Made by a program: the position numbers and the translations under genes. A model generated the notes under the pieces. It ran no database searches. It worked only from the letters and a program-made list of their open reading frames with translations, and was not told the origin of the DNA. This document shows positions 5,298 to 12,270 of a stretch of 12,270 nucleotides of DNA, one piece after another; the stretch's first letter is position 1; the number at the start of each line of letters is the position of its first letter. This stretch comes from Lachnospiraceae bacterium (GTDB lineage Bacteria > Bacillota > Clostridia > Lachnospirales > Lachnospiraceae), in contig CAAGFJ010000018.1 in the NCBI GenBank assembly GCA_900769115.1, forward strand, positions 1 through 12,270, written 5' to 3'.

Positions 5298-6398
5298 ATG
5301 GGCGAGATTATGTTAACAACTGGGAATGGATTTGAAGGTTATGAAGTAGTGGAATATTTGGGATTTGTCAACGGACAGATCGCACTTAGTTCGAACTTCT
5401 TTAAGGATCTATCTTCCAATCTGGCAGAGTGGACGATGCAGGAGAGCACAACGGTTACGAATAAGCTGGAGAGTGCCAGTGAGAATGCAATTGAGAACCT
5501 GACTCAGGTTGCAAAGAAGAAGGGCGCGAATGCAGTAATTGGTGTAGAGCTTAATTATACGGGATTTTCCAATAATACGATTGGAACAGTTGCTTCCGGA
5601 ACAGCTGTTAAGCTTCGTAAGAAGGAGCCGATTCACAAGATTACGGCTTCTAAGATTTTTGTAAGCAATTATTATAATATGTTGATGCCAAGACCGGTAG
5701 AGGTAACATTAGCAGGTGAAGATAACATTGTTAAGATTTCACCATTGTTTTATAATTATAATCAGGATGAGATTAAAGCAGTCCGGTGTGATATTGAATT
5801 GACCAATTATTATGAGGAGAAGTTGCTTTTACAGGGGATTGACTTTGTGTTTGAGAAGAATAATGTAACGAAACTGCGAGCAGATTTTGTAGAATGTAAG
5901 CTTCCAATGAAGGATATTCCACTGATCAAAGATGTGAAGGTATATGTGAAGAAGTATGTAACGGCGAAGGGTGTGTTTGCTCCGGATGCAGATCCAATTG
6001 ATGTAACACTTACTAAGAGAGGATTAGAAGGTCTTAAGGATAAGAGAGGAAAAGATGCAGTTGAGCGTTATAAGTCAGACGGAACAACCTGGTTATGTAA
6101 TTGTGGCTATATCAATGCGGCTGGCGATGAGGAATGTGCAATCTGTGGAAGAAGAGAGGAAGATCTTCGTGTGAATGTTGGATTTAATTATGAAGAGATG
6201 TGCGATCGCATGAAGGGTTGTTCGGATGTTTCAGCAATGAAGGATATCTTAATGGAATACATTAAGAAAGGATCGATTGATGCGAAGTATCGTATGGAAT
6301 TACTTGAGATTATGGAATCTGGTTTACAGTATGAGAAGACCAGAGGAGATATGAGGGGAACGGTATTGGATAAGGTGCTGAAGGTGTTTGAGAACTAG
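5298..6398 (+). CDS. YbjQ-domain protein with C-terminal RanBP2-type zinc finger, 366 aa
   Basis: Residues about 8-107 match the YbjQ/UPF0145 family (PF01906), seen in GYEVVEYLGFVNGQIALSSN, the helix KLESASENAIENL, KKKGANAVIGVEL and the closing VASGTAVKL. That family usually exists as a stand-alone protein of about 100 residues that forms a pentamer; its role is uncertain despite the old heavy-metal label. Residues 110-255 form a beta-rich unknown domain. Residues 265-283 read W-x-C-x-C-x3-N-x6-C-x2-C (C267, C269, C280, C283), the spacing of a RanBP2-type zinc finger. A helical tail (about 297-363) ends the protein. It is cytoplasmic, with no membrane span. The ATG at 5298 is chosen because GGGAGG (5283-5288) is 9 nt away; the GTG at 5250 and ATG at 5289 are too early. 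It is a single-gene unit between a promoter and hairpins. Confidence 0.85.
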   Translation: MGEIMLTTGNGFEGYEVVEYLGFVNGQIALSSNFFKDLSSNLAEWTMQESTTVTNKLESASENAIENLTQVAKKKGANAVIGVELNYTGFSNNTIGTVASGTAVKLRKKEPIHKITASKIFVSNYYNMLMPRPVEVTLAGEDNIVKISPLFYNYNQDEIKAVRCDIELTNYYEEKLLLQGIDFVFEKNNVTKLRADFVECKLPMKDIPLIKDVKVYVKKYVTAKGVFAPDADPIDVTLTKRGLEGLKDKRGKDAVERYKSDGTTWLCNCGYINAAGDEECAICGRREEDLRVNVGFNYEEMCDRMKGCSDVSAMKDILMEYIKKGSIDAKYRMELLEIMESGLQYEKTRGDMRGTVLDKVLKVFEN

Positions 6399-6428
6399 AC
6401 AATCGTTCTTATATATGGGATATCTATG

Positions 6429-6507
6429 ACAAGGCAAAGGTGACTGGAGATGCATTCAGTCACTTTCCTTGTGTATATAGTATACAGAGCCAGAGGGAAG
6501 TCTGGCT
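6429..6507 (+). terminator. Two hairpins after the YbjQ gene; first is a possible terminator
   Basis: The first hairpin pairs 6429-6446 with 6457-6472 (ACAAGG and TGACTG ends matched, two single-base bulges, 10-nt loop). Only TATATAG follows, so any termination would be weak. The second pairs AGCCAGA (6488-6494) with TCTGGCT (6501-6507) over a 6-nt loop and would lie in the leader of the next gene if transcription reads through. No convincing promoter for the next gene was found in 6399-6562. Confidence 0.5.
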
Positions 6508-6562
6508 GCTGAAGAGAAGACAGATAATGTAAATTCAAAGGGGACAAGAAAGGGCATTAAGG

Positions 6563-7228
6563 ATGAAGACAGATACAGTAATTTTCGATTTGGATGGAAC
6601 ATTATTGAATACATTGGAAGATTTGGCGGATAGTACCAACTATGCGATGCGCGTGTTTGGACTGAAGGAGCGTACTATTGATGAGGTGAGGCAGTTTGTT
6701 GGTAATGGTGTGGATCTGTTGATTGAACGCGCAGTTGCAGGAGAACTGTCAGAGGAACAGGAGAAGGAATGTCTGGAGACATTCAAGAAACATTATAGTC
6801 AGAATATGAATAATAAGACTTGTCCGTATGATGGGATTCTTGATCTTGTGAAAGAGCTGCTTCAGCAGGGATACCATATTGCTATTGTTTCCAATAAGTT
6901 TGATTCTGCGGTGAAGGGATTAAATGTTGATTATTTTGAGGGGCTATTTCCGGTAGCAATTGGTGCATCGGATACAGTGGCGAAGAAACCGGCACCGGAT
7001 TCTGTGATGGAAGCCTTGAAAGAATTGCATAGTGATACACAACGTGCCATTTATGTAGGTGATTCCGATGTGGATATTATGACGGCACGCAATTCAGGCT
7101 TGCCGTGTGTTAGTGTAACATGGGGGTTCCGGGATGAGGAACTGCAACGTTCTATGGGAACAGATTATATTATTCATAAGCCAGAGGAGCTATTGCAAGT
7201 GTTAGATCGGAGGAACCAGACTTGCTAG
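6563..7228 (+). CDS. HAD-family phosphatase, phosphoglycolate phosphatase type
   Basis: This is a cytoplasmic hydrolase of small phosphate esters acting through an aspartyl-phosphate. All four HAD motifs are visible: D9-L-D11-GT (motif I), the serine S110 in IVSNK (motif II), K142-P in KKPAPD (motif III) and G166-DSDVD (motif IV). A helical cap inserted at about residues 17-80 is the form found in Gph/PGMB-like enzymes. The 221-residue length fits. Sequence alone does not separate phosphoglycolate phosphatase from pyrophosphatase PpaX or other sugar-phosphate phosphatases, so no gene symbol is given. AAAGGG at 6549-6554 is 8 nt before the ATG. The 3' end overlaps the rhomboid gene by 7 nt, and that gene's ribosome binding site lies inside this one, pointing to translational coupling. 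Confidence 0.93.
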   Translation: MKTDTVIFDLDGTLLNTLEDLADSTNYAMRVFGLKERTIDEVRQFVGNGVDLLIERAVAGELSEEQEKECLETFKKHYSQNMNNKTCPYDGILDLVKELLQQGYHIAIVSNKFDSAVKGLNVDYFEGLFPVAIGASDTVAKKPAPDSVMEALKELHSDTQRAIYVGDSDVDIMTARNSGLPCVSVTWGFRDEELQRSMGTDYIIHKPEELLQVLDRRNQTC

Positions 7229-8232
7229 AACGGGTTGTTGAATTATTGTACCAGAAAGGATACCGTCCACTGGAACCTGAGGATGGCGGTGTATTGATCC
7301 GGGAGACAGAGGAGTGTGTGTATATTCTGGCATTAAGCACATTTCGTCCTGAAATAGAGGCATCACGTTATGAGGAAGCAGCAAACCGAATTCTGTTTAG
7401 GGTGGCTACAAGATATCACAAAAAGGCTGAATTATTGAATCTGGTTGCAACAGAGTCTGGAATGTTTGGGGAAGATGCAATGCATTTTGTAGAGTCGTTG
7501 CATAACGTATGGTTTCTTGCCAGGGATACGGGAAAGCTCTATATATTTGAGAGCCAGCCGAGTAAGTTTGATGATTTGTATGATTATCTGGAGAATGGAA
7601 TAAAAGACTGGAGAGCACAGAAGAACAGCGGATTTGTGTTAACTCCGGTTAATGCTGGGATAGTGGTATTGAATGTGCTTAGTTTTATTCTGGTTATTGT
7701 ACTGAATAAAGGATATGGCGCAGTGTTAGATTCCAATACGATGCTTCGGATGGGAGCATTGAGCTATGATACATTTATGGCTGGAAAATGGTATCAATTG
7801 ATTACGTCGATGTTCCTTCATTTCGGAATAGCACATCTGTTTAACAATATGGTTTTATTAGTGTATGCCGGGTGTCAGTTAGAGAGAATGGTTGGTAAAT
7901 TGCCATATTTACTATTATATATAGGGAGCGGAGTAATTGGTAATCTGGCATCCTTGTGGTATTATCATTCAATTGGTGATTATGCGGTTAGTGCAGGCGC
8001 ATCCGGTGCTATATTTGGGGTGATCGGTGCATTGCTTGTTGTTTTAATGCGTAATCGCACAAAAGATGCAGAAACAACACCGAGAAGACTGTTTTTTCTG
8101 GCATTTGTTACAATTTATTACGGAATGACTACAATAGGAGTTGATAATGCTGCACATATCGGCGGCTTTATTAGTGGAATATTTGGTGGTTTTTTATTGT
8201 CAAAGGTTTCACAATATGGTAAACTGAAATAA
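7222..8232 (+). CDS. Rhomboid intramembrane serine protease with N-terminal soluble domain
   Basis: This is a membrane protease that cuts transmembrane segments of other proteins. The Ser-His dyad is visible as S261 in GASGAIFG (259-266) and H312 in AAHIGG; H200 and N209 in the HFGIAHLFNN segment (H200, H205, N209) form the usual oxyanion region. About six or seven hydrophobic spans lie between about 143 and 325, starting with VNAGIVVLNVLSFILVIVL. Residues 1-135 form a soluble mixed alpha/beta domain I do not recognise, expected on the cytoplasmic side. The start is TTG at 7222: GGAGG at 7209-7213 sits 8 nt upstream and the next in-frame Met is about 80 codons in. It overlaps the HAD gene by 7 nt and is 27 nt from the TPR gene, so the three are probably co-translated. 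The substrate is unknown. Confidence 0.94.
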   Translation: MLERVVELLYQKGYRPLEPEDGGVLIRETEECVYILALSTFRPEIEASRYEEAANRILFRVATRYHKKAELLNLVATESGMFGEDAMHFVESLHNVWFLARDTGKLYIFESQPSKFDDLYDYLENGIKDWRAQKNSGFVLTPVNAGIVVLNVLSFILVIVLNKGYGAVLDSNTMLRMGALSYDTFMAGKWYQLITSMFLHFGIAHLFNNMVLLVYAGCQLERMVGKLPYLLLYIGSGVIGNLASLWYYHSIGDYAVSAGASGAIFGVIGALLVVLMRNRTKDAETTPRRLFFLAFVTIYYGMTTIGVDNAAHIGGFISGIFGGFLLSKVSQYGKLK

Positions 8233-8259
8233 GTGAGCAGTTTTGGAGAGGTGAAATTT

Positions 8260-10605
8260 GTGAGTACGGGAATTAGTATATCTAGTATCAATCGCATAAA
8301 GGAATTGGCAGAAGAGAAGAAGTTTGCGGAAGCACTTGAGATATTGGATACTCAGAATTTAGACAAGTCCATTAACCCACAGTTTCTAAGAATAAGCGGG
8401 GAGATTTTTCGGGAGAATAAGAGATATTATGATAGTCGGAAGTATCTGTTGAAAGCTCATCAGATGTCGCCTCAGGGAACTCGTATTCTGTACGAGTTGA
8501 TACAATTATATCTGGAATTAGGATACTATACCAGAGCACAGAAGTATTATGAACAATACAAGTTCTATGTTGCACCGGAAGATACTCAGCAGGAATATCT
8601 GGAATATCTGGTGAAGAAAGCGCAGGGAGAGGATGTTAAGGAGATTGCAGCCGTATTGATTCCGATTTTGGAACAGATGCCGGATGATCGCTGGAATTTT
8701 GAAGCCATTTTATTATATGATAAGATGGGGCGGAAGGATAAGGCATTAGAAGAGAGTCAATATATTTTAGAGAATTTTAGGGATTCTATTTATGTACAGC
8801 CGGTTATAGATTATATAGATGACAAGTTAGATGTTGATCGATATTTTTATTGTTACCCAAAAGAGGAACAACCGGAAGATCAGAAGCTGTTTGGAGATCT
8901 GATCGCACAAGAAGATGCAATACTGGAAGCAGATTATTTACGGATGTATCCGCCAGAGGCGCGGATTATGGTCGAGGCTGATGATAAGGATGGAATAGAT
9001 ACCAAGCCGGTCAAGGAAAAGAAGAAGAGAAAGAAGCCAGGTCGCAAGAAGGATAAAGCAGAGAATAGTGCAGAGCCAGAGGAAGCTGCAGAACAGATCA
9101 AAGAGGATGAGAAGGAAGAAGAATCATCTGAATCCAAGAATATGCAGTTGATGCCATCTGAAAAAGAAGTAGAATATCCTGTCAGTACTGAGAGGATGGA
9201 ATGTGATGCAACGAAGGAATCTGCAGGGGAAAAAGAAGAAGCAACGGATGCAGATACAGACAATACGGTGACTGAGGATGAATCGGTAGAGCAAGAGCAG
9301 AAGAATGAGAGGGAGGCAGCGTTAGAAAAGATTCTTTCTAAGAAAGTCGACAAAGAGAAGATCTTAGAGACTGCCAAGCATGTTGCACAAAGTGTGAAAG
9401 ATATTGATACCACAAAAGCAAAGAAGCAGGTACGAGATGTTGCAGATGCATTGAAGGATAATGTTGCAAAAGCGACGGGTTCCTTAAGCGATGCGGTTGA
9501 GTCTAAGATGGCTCTGAATGCAGAGCCAATAGAAGAACTTTCGGATGAATTTGTAGATGGAATTATTGAAAGTGTTTTAGAACCACCAAGGAAGACGGTT
9601 GGGGAAGTTATAACGAATGAAGAATTAGATGCACTGATTCCGGATTCTTTAGAGGCAATGTCTACAGAAGAGATTGCAGATATTGAAGCGAAGAAAGAGG
9701 AAGAAGAACGGATAGAGTTAGAAGCGCTAGAAGCATCTATGCGTTTGGAGGAAGAGAAGAAGGAATCAAGATTACGTAGATGGATGCACAAAGATTCAGA
9801 AGATGATGCTATGCCGGAAGAGATTGTCATACCGGAAGAAGTTGTGATTCAGGAAGGTGTTACGGCACAGAAGATTGCAACAGTATCATTTGAAGAATTG
9901 AAGGCACAATTCTTAGCAGATAATCAGGAAGAAGAACCATTAGATACATTAGGCTTTATGTCGGTAGTACAATCGGATGTAGACAATCAGATGAAGGAAG
10001 AGATTCCGCAGGAGGCGGAGATTTTACATCAGATGATTGATAATAAGGAGTACTACTCAGGTGAGAATTCCGGTCAGTTTGAGTCAAAGGCAAGCTATGA
10101 AAAGAATGATTTTGTAGTAGAAGATTATGTCTTTGATACATGGAAAACAAAAGAGGATACGGATTTACCAGATGTGACAATGGCATCCGATGAGAAATTG
10201 GTAGTCCAGGATATTTATGCGGAGGAACCGATTGTTGATTTCGAAGAGATTATTCCGGCGGTTGAGATACAGGTGCCGAATGAAGGTGGTAATGTACCGG
10301 ATGAGCAGGATGATATAGCTGAAGTGATAGAAGAATCGGTAATTTTGAGTGATTCGGAAGAGTTGATTGACGAATCTGCATTGTCGGAAGAATCGGAAGA
10401 AACTATAGCAGAGAATCCGGTAGTAGAGGAAGATTCTGAAGAGTGTATATCAGAGGAAGAACAGAGTGCTGAACAATATGCAGCAGATGAGCCGGTTGAT
10501 GTTCCAGAGAATAAAAAACTGGATAGACAAGAATTACGGGTTCGGATTATTATCCGGGAGGACATGATTCGTAAATTAGGAGATCTAAAAGAAAGTAGAT
10601 GTTAA
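8260..10605 (+). CDS. TPR protein with long charged low-complexity tail, 781 aa
   Basis: Residues about 5-190 are helical repeats of the TPR type (FAEALEILDTQ, YDSRKYLLKAHQMSP, YLELGYYTRAQKYYEQY, KMGRKDKALEESQYIL), a protein-binding scaffold. A lysine/arginine patch (249-266, KPVKEKKKRKKPGRKK) follows. The remainder is mostly acidic and disordered, with an amphipathic helical part near 350-420 (KILETAKHVAQSVKDI) and a basic end, RVRIIIREDMIRKLGDL. There is no signal peptide, membrane span or catalytic motif. I use the GTG at 8260, because GGAGAGG (8245-8251) is 8 nt ahead; the GTG at 8233 directly follows the rhomboid stop and has no ribosome binding site. It follows the rhomboid gene closely and is followed in frame, after one codon, by another low-complexity gene. 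It probably scaffolds a cytoplasmic or membrane-side complex; the exact function is unknown. Confidence 0.85.
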   Translation: MSTGISISSINRIKELAEEKKFAEALEILDTQNLDKSINPQFLRISGEIFRENKRYYDSRKYLLKAHQMSPQGTRILYELIQLYLELGYYTRAQKYYEQYKFYVAPEDTQQEYLEYLVKKAQGEDVKEIAAVLIPILEQMPDDRWNFEAILLYDKMGRKDKALEESQYILENFRDSIYVQPVIDYIDDKLDVDRYFYCYPKEEQPEDQKLFGDLIAQEDAILEADYLRMYPPEARIMVEADDKDGIDTKPVKEKKKRKKPGRKKDKAENSAEPEEAAEQIKEDEKEEESSESKNMQLMPSEKEVEYPVSTERMECDATKESAGEKEEATDADTDNTVTEDESVEQEQKNEREAALEKILSKKVDKEKILETAKHVAQSVKDIDTTKAKKQVRDVADALKDNVAKATGSLSDAVESKMALNAEPIEELSDEFVDGIIESVLEPPRKTVGEVITNEELDALIPDSLEAMSTEEIADIEAKKEEEERIELEALEASMRLEEEKKESRLRRWMHKDSEDDAMPEEIVIPEEVVIQEGVTAQKIATVSFEELKAQFLADNQEEEPLDTLGFMSVVQSDVDNQMKEEIPQEAEILHQMIDNKEYYSGENSGQFESKASYEKNDFVVEDYVFDTWKTKEDTDLPDVTMASDEKLVVQDIYAEEPIVDFEEIIPAVEIQVPNEGGNVPDEQDDIAEVIEESVILSDSEELIDESALSEESEETIAENPVVEEDSEECISEEEQSAEQYAADEPVDVPENKKLDRQELRVRIIIREDMIRKLGDLKESRC

Positions 10606-10608
10606 AAT

Positions 10609-12270
10609 ATGGGGATTCAATTAAAAGGTGGTAATAACGGGAATAATCGTTCTCGTAATTTGAATAATAATTCTTTTGGCTCAGGCGAGTTGGAAGAGAC
10701 ACCTCAGATGAGAGAACTTCGGATGAAGAGAGAGGCTGAGGTAGCTGCTGCGAAAGAGGCATTAGCGAAGAAGCAGGAAGAGCAACGTTTGAAAGCGTTG
10801 GCTTTTGAGCAACGGGCGGCAGCAAAAAGACAAAGGGAAGAGGAAGAAGAGATTAGAAGGAATCCGAAGCTTGCGGCTGAGAGAGAACAACGGTTGGCAG
10901 CAGCCAGAGCGGAGGAGGAACAAAGAGCCAGATTTAAAGCGGAAGAGGAAGCTAAGATTGAGGCAGAAAGGCGGGTGCAGGAAAAGAAAATGGATCAAAC
11001 AGAGGCATTAATTGCAGCAATCAGAGCACAGGTTGAAAAGGAAAAAGCAGCGAAAGCAGCGGCAACACAGAAAGAAGAAGAGAAGAAAGCAACAGCAGGA
11101 CAATCATCTTCGAATAATAGTTCAAAGCCGCAGTTTCGTACTATATCGCCAGAAGAGATGGCAAAGCTGGAAGAGAAAAAACGGATGAAGGCAGCCGGAA
11201 TTACACCGGTTCCAGAAAAGAAAGAGGAAGAAAAGAAGGAGTCACCATCTGCTGGTCTTGGGGGCGGTATTTCGGGAGGACTTGGAGGATTGGGTAATGG
11301 ACCGACGTTGTCGAATCCAACAGGTAATGGACCGAGTCTTTCAAATCCGACAAAAGGACAGCAAAGTCTGAATGGACCGAGCGTGCAGGGTGGTGGACTT
11401 GGAATTGATATTACACCTGCTGATAATTCTGGAATTTCTATCGGGGCAGAAGAAAGCACTGTTACACTTAATACGGAGGAGATTAATGCAGCAGTTGAGA
11501 AGTCTAAGCCTACAGAAGTCCCGAAAGCAGTAGAACCGGCGGAGAAGCCGCAGTCTGCAAAACCACATGCACCAATTCCGGAACCGGTACAGGTTGTGGG
11601 CGGAAGCAGTACGATTATTGTAGATGACGGAAAAGGTGATTGGGAGAATGGCAAAGAAGAGGAAGTAAGTTGGGTTTCGTCCGGTGCGGAACCTCAGCAT
11701 GTTCAGCCTAAGAATGAACCACCAAAGAGAGATTCTTTTGTGGATGAGAATGGTGATGTGTTTAGTGTTGTTCCTGTCAGACAGCGACCAGTGGAAAGTA
11801 ATGATGTACAAAGTGCATATAACATTGATTTTGATGATGATGATGACGATGATGATATAAGTTTCACAGCTTCTAATAATGTCTCAGAAGAGACTGTTAG
11901 AAAAGAGGAGGAAGAACGTAAAGCGGCTGAAGCTGAAGCAAGACGTAAGGTGGAAGAAGCTAAAGTAAAAGCAGAAGAGGAAGCCAGACGGGCAGAGGAA
12001 GAAAAGAAACGTCAGGCAGCTGCGGAAGCTATGAGAAAGGCGGAAGAGGAACAACGCCGCATTCGTGAGGCAGAGGTTAAGGCACGAGAGATGGCAGAAG
12101 CTCGTAAACGCCAGGAGGAAGAAGAAGCAAGAAGGAAAGCAGAAGAAGAGGCGAGAAAAGCAGCTGAAGAAGAAGCAAGACGGAAAGCAGAAGAAGAGGC
12201 AAGAAAAGCAGCCGAAGAAGAAGCAAGACGGAAAGCCGAGGAAGAGGCAAGAAAAGCAGCTGAAGAAGAA
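10609..12270 (+). CDS. Very large coiled-coil/low-complexity protein, 3' end outside the window
   Basis: The frame stays open for 554 codons to the last base. It begins MGIQLKGGNNGNNRSRNL, then has a Glu/Lys/Arg/Ala helix (about residues 28-165), a Ser/Asn-rich break, a Gly/Asn/Pro linker with two 10-residue repeats (about 215-262), a disordered segment, an Asp8 tract (409-416) and a second long helix that becomes a perfect 16-residue repeat at the right edge. The charge pattern suits a coiled coil or single alpha-helix rod. No signal peptide, membrane span or enzyme motif is visible, so any functional domain must lie downstream. The ATG lies 3 nt after the TAA of the TPR gene, in the same frame, with no good Shine-Dalgarno, so translation probably depends on re-initiation after the TPR gene. 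The function is unknown; it belongs to the same transcription unit. Confidence 0.85.
   Translation, partial: MGIQLKGGNNGNNRSRNLNNNSFGSGELEETPQMRELRMKREAEVAAAKEALAKKQEEQRLKALAFEQRAAAKRQREEEEEIRRNPKLAAEREQRLAAARAEEEQRARFKAEEEAKIEAERRVQEKKMDQTEALIAAIRAQVEKEKAAKAAATQKEEEKKATAGQSSSNNSSKPQFRTISPEEMAKLEEKKRMKAAGITPVPEKKEEEKKESPSAGLGGGISGGLGGLGNGPTLSNPTGNGPSLSNPTKGQQSLNGPSVQGGGLGIDITPADNSGISIGAEESTVTLNTEEINAAVEKSKPTEVPKAVEPAEKPQSAKPHAPIPEPVQVVGGSSTIIVDDGKGDWENGKEEEVSWVSSGAEPQHVQPKNEPPKRDSFVDENGDVFSVVPVRQRPVESNDVQSAYNIDFDDDDDDDDISFTASNNVSEETVRKEEEERKAAEAEARRKVEEAKVKAEEEARRAEEEKKRQAAAEAMRKAEEEQRRIREAEVKAREMAEARKRQEEEEARRKAEEEARKAAEEEARRKAEEEARKAAEEEARRKAEEEARKAAEEE
11293..11352 (+). repeat. Two 30-nt in-frame repeats encoding GNGPxLSNPT
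   Basis: GNGPTLSNPT (11293-11322) is followed directly by GNGPSLSNPT (11323-11352), with an incomplete third echo (SLNGPS) after it. The copies differ at several silent positions, so the duplication is old or kept for its protein sequence. They sit in the Gly-rich linker between the helical parts of the large protein. Confidence 0.85.
11833..11856 (+). repeat. Run of eight Asp codons
   Basis: Eight consecutive GAT/GAC codons follow Phe, giving FDDDDDDDDIS just before the second long helix. Seven codons are GAT and one is GAC, which makes it a possible slippage site as well as an acidic patch. Confidence 0.9.
12118..12270 (+). repeat. 48-nt tandem repeat encoding EEEARRKAEEEARKAA
   Basis: Three complete units lie at 12118-12165, 12166-12213 and 12214-12261, and a fourth begins at 12262 and leaves the window. 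Each 16-residue unit is itself two related 8-residue halves (EEEARRKA, EEEARKAA). The units are nearly identical in DNA, differing mainly at third positions (GCA/GCC/GCT, AGG/CGG), which suggests recent expansion. The i to i+4 Glu-Arg/Lys spacing favours a stable charged helix. Confidence 0.93.

Noticed and set aside
8233..8259. GTG 8233 as start of the TPR protein
   Set aside because: It follows the rhomboid stop with no ribosome binding site, whereas GGAGAGG is 8 nt before the GTG at 8260.
10805..11011. Rightward 68-residue Arg/Lys-rich frame
   Set aside because: It is an out-of-frame reading of the large rod-protein gene, which is open from 10609 to the edge.
10215..11811. Several leftward Ser- or Cys/Phe-rich frames
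   Set aside because: They arise from complementing Glu/Lys/Ala codon runs in the rightward genes and show no family features or start sites.
12118..12270. CRISPR-like direct repeats
   Set aside because: The 48-nt units are contiguous without spacers and are in frame with a coding sequence.

Overview
The window looks like a low-to-moderate GC Gram-positive genome, most likely a gut clostridium of the Lachnospiraceae type. This rests on the purine-rich Shine-Dalgarno sites, the ATG/GTG/TTG starts, the Tn916-type integrase remnant, the SprA-related protein and the clostridial style of the DHFR and thymidylate synthase. The genus is an inference from recalled protein style, not from any search.

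Left part (1 to about 2300) is accessory DNA. A Tn916-family tyrosine integrase has lost its middle and is frameshifted. A two-sided terminator follows it. Next is an unrecognised divergent module: leftward, a 56-residue peptide gene and a 169-residue coiled-coil protein gene; rightward, another 169-residue protein gene. The two directions are separated by facing promoters and a near-perfect A/T-rich palindrome. These genes look more A/T-rich than the rest of the window.

Middle part (2265 to 6508) is ordinary chromosome: a low-molecular-weight protein tyrosine phosphatase with a structured 5' leader, a SprA-related putative metallopeptidase (HEQEH), a thymidylate synthase and dihydrofolate reductase pair that together make dTMP and recycle dihydrofolate, a clear terminator, and a protein joining a YbjQ domain to a RanBP2-type zinc finger.

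Right part (6563 to the end) is one tight rightward gene string: a HAD phosphatase of the phosphoglycolate phosphatase type, a rhomboid intramembrane protease overlapping it by 7 nt with a TTG start, a 781-residue TPR protein with a long charged tail, and a very large low-complexity protein that runs off the right edge. The last gene begins one codon after the stop of the TPR gene, in the same frame. Its visible 554 residues are Glu/Lys/Arg/Ala helix, a Gly/Asn/Pro linker, an Asp8 tract and a growing 16-residue tandem repeat. No known system name fits this rhomboid-TPR-coiled-coil set. It and the divergent peptide module are the two most interesting parts of the window. I see no tRNA, rRNA or CRISPR array.
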